A stretch of DNA of 64,000 nucleotides, from positions 124,001 to 188,000 of the forward strand of contig PNLP01000002.1 in NCBI GenBank assembly GCA_013823135.1, given 5' to 3'. This DNA is from Planctomycetaceae bacterium. Lineage in GTDB: Bacteria > Planctomycetota > Planctomycetia > Gemmatales > Gemmataceae. The position numbers and the translations under genes are program-made. Below the pieces are notes generated by a model, which saw only the letters and a program-made list of their open reading frames with translations, made no database searches and had not been told where the DNA came from. Positions 26,477 to 34,820 of the stretch are shown piece by piece. The first letter of the stretch is position 1. Each line of letters opens with the position of its first letter.

Positions 26477-27514
26477 ATGTTTCGAGTGATCCTGTTCGGG
26501 CTCTTGGGTTGGCTCACTCTGAGTTCATGTGCTGTAGTTCGGGCCGACGAGGTCGAGGACAAGGCTGTCGCAGTTGTGACGAAGCTGAAGGGAACCATGT
26601 CTCGCAACATGAACGCGCCCGGCAAGCCCGTTTACTCCGTCGATCTGCGTGACTCGAAAGTGACGGACGCGGACTTGAAGGAACTCGCGGGGTTCAAAGA
26701 ACTCTCCATGTTGGACCTCTACCGCACCGCAGTGACCGATGCGGGACTGAAGCATCTGTCGGCGATGCCCAAGCTCAACTCAATCAATCTCAACGACACC
26801 AAGGTGACCGACGCCGGGCTGAAGGAAATCGCCGGGTTGAAGAACGTCACCTACCTCGGGCTGGGCACACGCGGGATCACCGATGCGGGGCTGAAAGAAA
26901 TCGCAGTTCACACGAAGCTCACGACGCTCCACCTGCTCGGGACTCCCGTGACCGATGCGGGGTTGAAGGAAATCGCGGCTCTTCCAAATCTCAAGATGCT
27001 GTTTCTCGACAGCCAAAAAATCACTGACGCGGGATTGAAGCAACTCGCGGCTTGCAAAGACCTCGATTCGCTTTACCTGGGGAGCACGACTATCACAGGG
27101 ACGTGTTTCAAAGAACTCGCGAGTCTGAAGAATCTCACGTCCTTGGACCTGACGGCTGCGCGGGTGACAGACGCAGGGCTGAAAGACCTCGCAACGATCA
27201 AATCGCTTACCACGCTCTCGTTGCGGGGAACCAAAGTCACGGACGCGGGATTCAAGGAACTCGCGGCTCTCCCGAAACTCGAGCGCCTCGATCTGGGTCA
27301 AACAAAAATCACCGACGCGGGATTGAAGGAGCTCGCAGCGGTCAAAACCTTAACCTCGCTGGATCTCAGCAATACTGGGATTACGGACGAGGGGTTGAAG
27401 CACTTGACCGGGCTGAACGCCCTCCGCTACCTTGATGTGCCTTCCACCAAGGTAACCGACAAGGGCGTCGCGGATCTCAAGAAGGCGTTGGTGGGTTGCC
27501 AGATCACCAAGTGA
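26477..27514 (+). CDS. secreted leucine-rich-repeat protein
   Basis: 345 residues with an N-terminal signal peptide (FRVILFGLLGWLTLSSCAVV, cut near ADE; a Cys in the region gives a possible lipoprotein). From residue ~50 on it is about eleven leucine-rich repeats of 22-24 residues with consensus TDAGLKELA.LKNLT.LDL, the RI/cysteine-containing type common in planctomycetes. Such arrays form a curved binding surface; the ligand is unknown. RBS CGGAG ahead of the ATG. A rho-independent terminator follows, so the transcription unit probably ends here and the two vWA receptors have their own promoter. Confidence 0.85.
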   Translation: MFRVILFGLLGWLTLSSCAVVRADEVEDKAVAVVTKLKGTMSRNMNAPGKPVYSVDLRDSKVTDADLKELAGFKELSMLDLYRTAVTDAGLKHLSAMPKLNSINLNDTKVTDAGLKEIAGLKNVTYLGLGTRGITDAGLKEIAVHTKLTTLHLLGTPVTDAGLKEIAALPNLKMLFLDSQKITDAGLKQLAACKDLDSLYLGSTTITGTCFKELASLKNLTSLDLTAARVTDAGLKDLATIKSLTTLSLRGTKVTDAGFKELAALPKLERLDLGQTKITDAGLKELAAVKTLTSLDLSNTGITDEGLKHLTGLNALRYLDVPSTKVTDKGVADLKKALVGCQITK

Positions 27515-27545
27515 TCTCACGAACACAATGCCGTCAATCATAATG

Positions 27546-27571
27546 CCCACCCGCTCGTTCGGGTGGGTTTT
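27546..27571 (+). terminator. rho-independent terminator
   Basis: Perfect 8-bp stem CCCACCCG / CGGGTGGG with a 6-base loop followed by TTTT, 31 bases after the leucine-rich-repeat gene. Confidence 0.75.
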
Positions 27572-27664
27572 CGCGTCTGTAGGTACTGGACCGCGGCCCG
27601 TCGTGCCGTCATCATGAAGCCCTCTCCGGCACTTCGTGCCGCTGGAATCGCCCCGAGGGAAGAT

Positions 27665-29881
27665 ATGCCCGCTCCGAAGATGCTCGCGGGTTTGCCAAAG
27701 CCCGTGCTGTTCGGTCTCTACGGTGCCATTGGCGGGTTGCTCGGTGCCCTCGTGTTCGGCGAGCCGCTGTACCTCGTGCTCGAACCCGCGAAGGCCGCGA
27801 CGGGACGGCCGGAACCCGAGGTCGCCGTTGCCGCGTCGCCCGAGGTGCCGGTTGCCATCACGGGCACGAACACGTTCGTCGTCGAGGTCGCGCGAGCCGA
27901 GTTCGACGCCCCCGTCACCGTGCGGTTCGACAACCTTCCCGCTGGCGTGTCCATCGAACCCGTCGCCATCGGAAAGGGCGAAACCCGGGCCACGGCGACC
28001 GTGACCGCACGCGGCGCGGCCGTCGGTTCGGTGCCGATCAGCGTGGTCGCGGAAGCCAAAGCGGGCGACAAGGCGATCACGGCCACGGCGAAAACCCGCG
28101 TCGTGGTCACCGACCCGTCGCGGCCGCAAGCCGACATCATGTTCGTGCTCGACGTGACGGCCAGCATGCAGAACGAGATCGACGGCGTGAAGAACGGCGT
28201 TCGCTCGTTCGCGGCCGCACTGCAACGGAACAAGATCGACTTCCGCATCGGGCTCGTCGCGTTCCGCGACCTGATGGCCGATTCCGACGCGATGATCGTG
28301 CTGAAATTCCAGGGCGAGCCGTTCACCACGGACGTCGAGGCGTTTCGCGATCAGGTCGGCTTGCTGAAAGCGGCGGGCGGCGGCGACATCCCCGAGCATA
28401 GCATCGAAGCCGTGGCCGAGGCGACCAAGCAGCCGTTCCGCAAGTCCGCGACGAAGGTGCTGTTGCTCATCACCGACGCGCCGCCGAAGGTCGTGGACCA
28501 GACCGGCCGGCTGAGCGACGCGGAGATTCCGGGCGCGGTTCGTCGTGCGGCCGCCGCGGTGAAGGAGAAGGGAATCGACTCGGTTCACCTTGTCGTTCCC
28601 AACGGGAAGGATGGGAAGCCGTTCCTGCTCGCGACCTACGAACCGCTCCGCGACGCGGGTCTTGAGAAAGCCAAGGGCGAGTTCTTTGACCTGGCCGATG
28701 TCGCGAACGGCCGCGGGTTTGACCCACTGCTCGACAAGTTCAGTGTTCGCGTGACCGAGGCCGCGAAGGCGAAGAACCCCGACGGCAAGTTGCAGGTCGG
28801 TGGCGAGGCCGCGAAGCCGGAACTCGGGCAGAAGTCGCTTCAATCGAACGTGGACTACGCGAAGGGTTCGGAAGTGCGGCTCGCGGTTCTCAGCGCCGTG
28901 TGGACGGGTGCGATCGCGGCGCTGGTGTGTCTCGCGCTGGTCGCGGGGCAGCACCACTACTTGCGGGGAACGCTGCCGGCCGCGGCGGGGCTGGGGACCG
29001 GGCTGGCGGGCGGACTGGTCGCGGGGCTGATCGGCGGAGCGGCCGGGCAAGGGCTGTACATGATCGCGCCGGGCGGCAAGTTCATATCCATCGTGTTCCA
29101 ACTGATCGGCTGGGCGCTCCTCGGCGGGCTCGCGGGGGTCGGGCTGTCGCTGTTCATTCCGAACTTGAAGAAGGTTCACGGTCTCGCCGGCGGTGCCATC
29201 GGTGGCGCGGTCGGCGCGATCGGCTTCATTGCGGTGTCGTCGCTCACCGGCGACCTCGTGGGGCGGCTCGTCGGCGGGTTGCTGGTCGGCTTCTGCATCG
29301 GGTTGATGGTCGCGGTGGTCGAAGCGGCGTTCCGGCGAGCGTGGCTCGAAGTGCGGTACGGCGAACGCGAGACGATCACGGTGAACCTCGGCCCGGAGCC
29401 CGTGAAGGTCGGCGGCGACGGCCCGGCTTGCACGGTGTGGGCACGCGGTGCCGCTCCGCTGGCACTGCGCTACTTCATCCGCAACGGGCAGGTGATCTGC
29501 GAGGATTCGCCCACTCGAACGGAGTCGGTCGCTTCCGATGGCGACGCCCGCGAGATCGGCAACGTGCGGCTCACGGTGCGAACCGGCACGAGCGCGGTAC
29601 CCGTGGCAACGCCCGCTCGCCCGGCCCCCGCGCCTGTTCCGAACAGGGGGTTAACACCCCCCGCTCGCCAGGAAGTGAAATCGCTCGACGACGATCCGCT
29701 GCCGATGCCGTTGCCCAAGCCGGTCGCACCGCCACCACGCCCGACAGCGCCGGCACCGGCACCCGTTCAGGCTGCGAAGCCGAGCGGCCCGCGCGACCCC
29801 GAAGCGTGCCCCGGCTGCGGTCGCAAGAACCCCGGCCGCCCCGGAGCGCGTTACTGTATGCTCTGCGATAACACGTACTGA
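27665..29881 (+). CDS. membrane receptor with extracytoplasmic vWA head, multi-span core, beta domain, zinc ribbon
   Basis: 738 residues. Start ATG 27665 (GAGGGA site) chosen because the paralogue at 29985 starts with the same MPAPK..LPKP..FGLYGA sequence. N-terminal span (~15-38), a beta domain (~50-150), then a vWA domain with intact metal site DVTAS (163-167) and LLITDAPP. The common module follows: multi-span Gly/Leu-rich core ending FCIGLMVAVVEAAFRRAWLE, a ~90-residue beta domain (LGPEPVKVGG), a Pro-rich linker and the zinc ribbon CPGCGR...YCMLC. The vWA head should face the periplasm and the ribbon the cytoplasm. A palindromic repeat is encoded in the linker. Confidence 0.8.
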   Translation: MPAPKMLAGLPKPVLFGLYGAIGGLLGALVFGEPLYLVLEPAKAATGRPEPEVAVAASPEVPVAITGTNTFVVEVARAEFDAPVTVRFDNLPAGVSIEPVAIGKGETRATATVTARGAAVGSVPISVVAEAKAGDKAITATAKTRVVVTDPSRPQADIMFVLDVTASMQNEIDGVKNGVRSFAAALQRNKIDFRIGLVAFRDLMADSDAMIVLKFQGEPFTTDVEAFRDQVGLLKAAGGGDIPEHSIEAVAEATKQPFRKSATKVLLLITDAPPKVVDQTGRLSDAEIPGAVRRAAAAVKEKGIDSVHLVVPNGKDGKPFLLATYEPLRDAGLEKAKGEFFDLADVANGRGFDPLLDKFSVRVTEAAKAKNPDGKLQVGGEAAKPELGQKSLQSNVDYAKGSEVRLAVLSAVWTGAIAALVCLALVAGQHHYLRGTLPAAAGLGTGLAGGLVAGLIGGAAGQGLYMIAPGGKFISIVFQLIGWALLGGLAGVGLSLFIPNLKKVHGLAGGAIGGAVGAIGFIAVSSLTGDLVGRLVGGLLVGFCIGLMVAVVEAAFRRAWLEVRYGERETITVNLGPEPVKVGGDGPACTVWARGAAPLALRYFIRNGQVICEDSPTRTESVASDGDAREIGNVRLTVRTGTSAVPVATPARPAPAPVPNRGLTPPARQEVKSLDDDPLPMPLPKPVAPPPRPTAPAPAPVQAAKPSGPRDPEACPGCGRKNPGRPGARYCMLCDNTY
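29646..29669. repeat. short palindrome in the Pro-rich linker of the vWA receptor
   Basis: GGGGGTTAACACCCCCCGCT plus CGCC, read in frame as RGLTPPARQE. Core of the GGCGAGCGGGG family; occupies the same linker position as in the two paralogues. Confidence 0.6.
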
Positions 29882-29891
29882 ATCGAGTGCG

Positions 29892-29957
29892 CGGTTAGCG
29901 GTGATCCCAACGGGACCACGGCCCGGAACGTCGCCCCGAAGGGGCGACCGCTAACCG
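29892..29957. repeat. GCGGTTAGCGGT palindrome between the two vWA receptor genes
   Basis: Outer arms CGGTTAGCGGT (29892-29902) and ACCGCTAACCG (29947-29957) enclose two smaller palindromes (GGTGATCCCAACGGGACC-like and GTCGCCCCGAAGGGGCGAC). It lies just before the start of the second vWA receptor gene. Confidence 0.7.
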
Positions 29958-29984
29958 GTGTACATTTATGTTGGAGTTCCCTCC

Positions 29985-32306
29985 ATGCCCGCACCGAAGG
30001 CGCTATCCCGGTTGCCGAAGCCGCTGCTGTTCGGCCTGTACGGGGCCGTCGGCGGGCTGCTCGGTGCCCTCGTCTTCGGCGAACTGATCTGGTTCGTGCT
30101 CAAGCCGCCAGCCGCGACCGCGAGCCTCCCCGAGCCGCGAGTTGCGATTGCCGCGTCGAAGGATGTCGAGGTCTTCGTCGATGGGCGAAACGCCTTCCCC
30201 GTGCAGATCGCCCGTGCCGACTTCACCGGCCCCGTCACCGTTCGGTTCGAGGACCTGCCCGCGGGCGTGACCGCCGCCCCCGTCACCATTCCCGCCGAGA
30301 TGACCGAGGGCGAAGTGGTCGTTGTCGGCGGGCGTTCGGCTCCCGTGACCACGAAGACGGCGAGGCTCGTGGCCGAGGCGACCTCCAACGGCAAGACCGC
30401 GACTGCGGACGCTGCCGTGAACCTGAAGGTGTGGAACCCGCCCCGCCCGCAAGCCGACATCGTGTTCGTGCTCGACGTCACTTCCAGCATGCAGTGGGCG
30501 ATCGACGACCTGAAGAACGGCATCGGCAAGTTCGCCAACACGCTCGCGAAAGCACGCATCGACTACCGCCTGGGGCTCGTCACGTTCCGCGACGTCACCG
30601 TCCCCGGCGAGAAGGTGGAAGTCGTGATGTTCGGCAACGACGAAGTCTTCACCGCAGACGGCATCGACTTCCGCGAGCGAGTCGGCACGTTCCGCGCGTC
30701 GGGCGGCGGCGACATTCCCGAGAGCAGCCTCGAAGCGATCGCGGCCGCGACCCAGATGCCACTCCGCAAGTCCGCGACGAAGGTGCTGCTGCTCATCACG
30801 GACGCCCCGCCGAAGGTACTCGATCAGAACCGGCGGCACAGCGACGCGGGGATTCCGGCCGCGGTGCAAAAGGCAGCGGGTGCGGTGAAGGCCGCCGAGA
30901 TTGATTCGGTTCACCTCGTGATTCAGAAACTCGACCTGGACGACTACAAGTCGCTCATGTCGGCCGGTCTGGAGAAGACCGGCGGCAAGCACTTCGACCT
31001 CGGCGACATCGTTCGCGGCGACGAGGGGTTCGACCCCGTGCTGGCGACTTTCAGCACGGCCGTCACGGAGGCGGCACGGGCGAAGGTTCCCGACAGCAAG
31101 CCGCAGGTGGCGTCGCGCGGCGAGGCTCCGGTTCTCGGCGTGAAGAGCTTGCAGTCGGGCGAGCAGTCGGCCGCGGGGAGCGAGGGGAAGGTGGTCCTGC
31201 GGAGCGGGCTGTGGGCGGGTGCCATCGCGGCCCTCGTGTGCCTGGCACTGCTCGCGGGGCAGCACCACTACCTCCGCGGCACGCTCCCGTCGTTCGGCGG
31301 CGTTGTCACCGGGTTGCTCGGCGGGCTGGTGGTCGGCTTCGTGGGCGGGGCCGCGGGTCAGGGGCTGTTCTTCCTCGCGCCGGACAACGCGACCCTCGCC
31401 ACGGCGTTCCGCGTGCTCGGCTGGATTCTCCTGGGTGGGCTCGCGGGTGCGGGGCTGTCGCCGTTCATTCCGAACTTGAAGTGGACGCTCGGGCTTGCGG
31501 GCGGCGCGATCGGCGGCGCGGTCGGTGCCGTGGGGTTCCTCGCCGCGTCGGGCGTGGGCGAACTCGTGGGTCGGCTCGTCGGCGGATTGCTGGTCGGGTT
31601 CTGCATCGGGCTCATGGTCGCGATCGTGGAAGCGGCGTTCCGGCGTGCGTGGCTCGAAGTGCGGTACGGTGCCCGCGAGACGATCACGGTGAACCTCGGG
31701 CCGGAACCCGTGAAGATCGGCGGCGACGCGAAAATGTGTACCGTGTGGGCACGCGGCGCGGCCCCGCTGGCTCTGCGTTTCTTTGTGCGTGACGCGAAGG
31801 TGATTTGCGACGATACTGTGATGAAGCGGGAATCCCAGGTTGCGGAAGGGTTCTCGAAGGAAGTCGGCAACGTGACCGTCACCGTTCGTACGGGCACGGG
31901 AGCCGTTGCAGCGCCTGTGCCGGCGTCGCCACCTCCCCCGCCAGCAAAAGCTCCCCTCTCTCGCGTTTCGGCGGACGACGACTACGATTCGCTTCCAATG
32001 CCGATCAGCCCGCCGGCTCCCGCGCCGAAGCCGGTCACGCCGAAGCCCGCCGCACCACCGGCACCGGTCGTGGCGAAACCCGTCGCGCCGCCCGCACCGG
32101 CAGCGATGAAGCCACCAGTGCCAGCCGGGGGACTCACATCCCCCGCTCGCCCAGCAACCGGGAGCCCCGCCTCACCGGTTCGCCCAGAACCGAAGCCGGC
32201 CACACCTGCGGGGGCGAAGCATCCGGATGCGTGTCCGGGGTGTGGTCGGGTGAACGCGGGGAAGCCGAAGCAACGTTACTGCATGGTCTGCGATAATACG
32301 TATTGA
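29985..32306 (+). CDS. second membrane receptor with vWA head (paralogue of 27665-29881)
   Basis: 773 residues, same order of parts as the preceding gene: N-terminal span, beta domain, vWA domain with DVTSS (164-168) and LLITDAPPKVLD, multi-span core, beta domain (LGPEPVKIGG...CTVWARGA), Pro/Ala linker and zinc ribbon (CPGCGR...YCMVC). The two proteins are alike along their whole length, so they arose by tandem duplication. The vWA region and linker have diverged most, as expected if ligand choice differs. The linker carries its own copy of the short palindrome at 32127. RBS GGAG. Confidence 0.8.
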   Translation: MPAPKALSRLPKPLLFGLYGAVGGLLGALVFGELIWFVLKPPAATASLPEPRVAIAASKDVEVFVDGRNAFPVQIARADFTGPVTVRFEDLPAGVTAAPVTIPAEMTEGEVVVVGGRSAPVTTKTARLVAEATSNGKTATADAAVNLKVWNPPRPQADIVFVLDVTSSMQWAIDDLKNGIGKFANTLAKARIDYRLGLVTFRDVTVPGEKVEVVMFGNDEVFTADGIDFRERVGTFRASGGGDIPESSLEAIAAATQMPLRKSATKVLLLITDAPPKVLDQNRRHSDAGIPAAVQKAAGAVKAAEIDSVHLVIQKLDLDDYKSLMSAGLEKTGGKHFDLGDIVRGDEGFDPVLATFSTAVTEAARAKVPDSKPQVASRGEAPVLGVKSLQSGEQSAAGSEGKVVLRSGLWAGAIAALVCLALLAGQHHYLRGTLPSFGGVVTGLLGGLVVGFVGGAAGQGLFFLAPDNATLATAFRVLGWILLGGLAGAGLSPFIPNLKWTLGLAGGAIGGAVGAVGFLAASGVGELVGRLVGGLLVGFCIGLMVAIVEAAFRRAWLEVRYGARETITVNLGPEPVKIGGDAKMCTVWARGAAPLALRFFVRDAKVICDDTVMKRESQVAEGFSKEVGNVTVTVRTGTGAVAAPVPASPPPPPAKAPLSRVSADDDYDSLPMPISPPAPAPKPVTPKPAAPPAPVVAKPVAPPAPAAMKPPVPAGGLTSPARPATGSPASPVRPEPKPATPAGAKHPDACPGCGRVNAGKPKQRYCMVCDNTY
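32127..32151. repeat. short GGGGGACTCAC palindrome in the linker of the second vWA receptor
   Basis: GGGGGACTCACATCCCCCGC plus CTCGCC, read as GGLTSPARP. It differs by one base from the copy at 20684-20708. Confidence 0.65.
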
Positions 32307-32379
32307 GCAAATTCGATCAGAGTGCATTTGGGTTTCTACAATGCGTCTGCAACTCGACACCCATTTCCCGGCAAGTGCC

Positions 32380-34734
32380 ATGCGATATCTACTTTTGTTT
32401 GCACTCATGCTCGGCCTCGCGGGCGGCTGCTCCAAGAAAAAGCCACCGGAACCGACGGACACGGGTGCCGAAACGGAAACGCCTGCTGAACTCACGCCTG
32501 CTGAAAAGCTCGCCAAGGATCGCGCGTACTGGTTCAAGGGGCTCGCCAGCAAAGACCTGAAGGTGAAGCAGGAAGCCGCGGATGAGCTTGTGGTCTGGGT
32601 CGCGACTGACCCCGACACCGTGAACGGCCTGCTCGACTTGCTCAGGGACAAGGCCACAGCGGGTGCCGGCAAGGCGATGCCGACCAAGGTAAACAGTTCT
32701 CGCGAACTGGCGGCCAGCATTCTGAATCGCAGCGAGAAAGGGCAGGCGGCACTCAAGGAGAAAGGGCTCCCGATCCTTCGCGAAGGGTTGAACGACCCCG
32801 ATGCGGCAATCCGCGAACACACCCTGTACACCATCGGCACGCTCGGTTCGCTCGCCAATCCCTTGGCACCCGACGTCCTGAAACTCTGCGTCAATCCCGA
32901 CCCCAATATTCACCGTGCCGCCTTCGACGCACTGAGGGCAATTGGGGGATCCGATCCGGTCGCGTTTTCGGCAATGCTCACGAATACTCGACGGGATATC
33001 GTCCGGCTTGCGGCTGAGCAACTCTCCGGGTTCAGCAAGATGCCGGCGGAAGCCGTGCCGAATCTCATCGTTGGCCTGAAGGACAAAACCGCAACCGTTC
33101 GCACTTCCAGCGCGGCCGCGTTAGCCCTCGTTGGGCCGAAAGCGGCCCCGGCACTCGATGCGCTCATCAAGGCCATCAACGAGAGCTACGTGAAGGAACC
33201 CGATCCCACCGTCGCCTATGAACCCGGTGCCGATATCGCGTACTGGAACGCGCTCACGGCGATCGGCGAACCGGCCGTGGTGCCGACCGCAGGACTCCTC
33301 ACGCACTCCAACCCCTGGGTCCGCGGCTTGGCAGCCCAGACCCTGGGTGAAATCGGTGAACCATCCAAAGCTGTCGCCGGGAAACTCAAGGATGCCCTCA
33401 AGGATTCGTTCGGCAATGTTGCAATCGAGGCCGCGTGCGCGCTGTGCCGGATTGGTGAAGGGAAAGAGGATGCTATCGATCTGGTGAAACGCGCGATGGA
33501 CGCCCCCAACGCCATCGCACAAACCGCGATCGAGTCGATCCCCCGAATGGGCGACGCGGGCAAGGCACTCATCCCCGTTGCGTTGGGCAAACTCAGCAGC
33601 GAGAACCCATTCGCTCGGTATGCGGCAGTGGGCGTGGTCGGAAGTTTGGAGCCTGTGGAGGCAGCTAAGTACGCGGCTGAGTTAGGCAAACTGGCGGCCG
33701 ACACGGGAGCCGGAGCCCCGGATTCCACCCCGGAACTCCAGCGGCGAGCCGCACGCGAGATCCGTCAGCGGGTCGCGACGGTGCTCACGAGACTCGGGCC
33801 AGCAGCGGCACCGGCAGCCGACTCGCTTGTGAAGGCGATCCCCGACGAGACCGACTCTGGTATCCGGGACCAGTACATTGAGGTGCTTTTGGGAATCGGA
33901 GTGGGCGCGAAGCCCGCGTTCCCCCTGTTGCTGAGCATCGCCGGCGACAAATCCACGTCACCGGAGCGGCGAGCGCATCTGTTCGAAGTTTTGGCTGTGA
34001 TTGCCCCCGATTCGAAGGAACTCTCCGTGGTTCTGCTGAAGGCTGCCGGCGAAACCGGTTCCCCCATCCGGTTCCTCGCGCTGAACACGCTCGCGAAACT
34101 GGACCCGATCCCTCCTGAGGCTCTCGCAAAGCTGATCGAGATGGCGACGACCGACCGGGCGACAAATGCTCGAATCGCAGCGATGCGGGCGCTGGCGACG
34201 GCCGGCGCTCGTGCGAAGCCCGTGAGGGCCGACGTGGAGAAGATCGCGAACGGGTCGATCCCCGAGTTCGCACTCACGGCCAAGGTGTCGCTCGCGGCCA
34301 TCGACGGCGACGTAGCCAACGCCGCTGGTGATGTTCGCGCTGGTTTGACGGATAAGAACGCCTCGGTGCGAATGGCTGCAGCCGAAGCGTTGTTGTTGGT
34401 CGGGCCGGTTGCGGCCGACGTGCCCGCGCTTCAGAAGTTGCTCGGCGAGCGGAGCGACGGCACGAAGGAAGCCGCCGCGAAGTGCCTTGGCCGAATCGGC
34501 CCGGCCGCGAAGGAAGCCGTTCCGCAGTTGGTTCGCCTGCTCGACGACAAGGAAGGGACCGTTCGGATCGCGGCCGCAACCGCGCTCGGCGACATCGGCC
34601 CCGGTGCGAAGGAGGCGGTCGAGAAGTTGCGGCAGGTGCGCGGGAATGGCAAGCGAACCGAACGCAGCGACCCCATCGCGGGACCAGCCGCTGGCGTTGC
34701 GCTGGACAAGATCCTGGGGCGTGTGAAGAAGTGA
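32380..34734 (+). CDS. HEAT-repeat lipoprotein
   Basis: 784 residues. I chose the second ATG (32380) because MRYLLLFALMLGLAGGC is a clean lipoprotein signal with lipobox LAGG-C; the ATG at 32341 would put 13 hydrophilic residues in front. After a Thr/Glu/Pro linker the rest is ~17 HEAT/PBS-lyase-type repeats (AVPNLIVGLKDKTATVRTSS, AVPQLVRLLDDKEGTVRIAA). Such proteins are scaffolds for protein-protein contacts. It starts 73 bases after the second vWA receptor on the same strand and may be part of the system's periplasmic side, but the link is only positional. Confidence 0.8.
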   Translation: MRYLLLFALMLGLAGGCSKKKPPEPTDTGAETETPAELTPAEKLAKDRAYWFKGLASKDLKVKQEAADELVVWVATDPDTVNGLLDLLRDKATAGAGKAMPTKVNSSRELAASILNRSEKGQAALKEKGLPILREGLNDPDAAIREHTLYTIGTLGSLANPLAPDVLKLCVNPDPNIHRAAFDALRAIGGSDPVAFSAMLTNTRRDIVRLAAEQLSGFSKMPAEAVPNLIVGLKDKTATVRTSSAAALALVGPKAAPALDALIKAINESYVKEPDPTVAYEPGADIAYWNALTAIGEPAVVPTAGLLTHSNPWVRGLAAQTLGEIGEPSKAVAGKLKDALKDSFGNVAIEAACALCRIGEGKEDAIDLVKRAMDAPNAIAQTAIESIPRMGDAGKALIPVALGKLSSENPFARYAAVGVVGSLEPVEAAKYAAELGKLAADTGAGAPDSTPELQRRAAREIRQRVATVLTRLGPAAAPAADSLVKAIPDETDSGIRDQYIEVLLGIGVGAKPAFPLLLSIAGDKSTSPERRAHLFEVLAVIAPDSKELSVVLLKAAGETGSPIRFLALNTLAKLDPIPPEALAKLIEMATTDRATNARIAAMRALATAGARAKPVRADVEKIANGSIPEFALTAKVSLAAIDGDVANAAGDVRAGLTDKNASVRMAAAEALLLVGPVAADVPALQKLLGERSDGTKEAAAKCLGRIGPAAKEAVPQLVRLLDDKEGTVRIAAATALGDIGPGAKEAVEKLRQVRGNGKRTERSDPIAGPAAGVALDKILGRVKK

Positions 34735-34754
34735 GATGATCGTTTCTGAAAACC

Positions 34755-34807
34755 GCGAAGCCGCAAGCGGCGGCTGTGGGACTCACAGCCACCGCTTGCG
34801 GCTTCGC
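34755..34807. repeat. GCGAAGCCGCAAGCGGC hairpin between convergent genes
   Basis: 24-base arms 34755-34778 and 34784-34807 pair with one or two mismatches around a 5-base loop. Lying between two convergent genes, it may also stop transcription. Related copies at 20419-20463 (in a gene) and about 62292. Confidence 0.75.
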
Positions 34808-34820
34808 AGGTTCGCCAAGA

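Noticed and set aside
27350..29179. Long open frame (609 codons) on the minus strand
   Set aside because: Antisense to the vWA receptor gene and to the end of the LRR gene; low-complexity Arg/His content.
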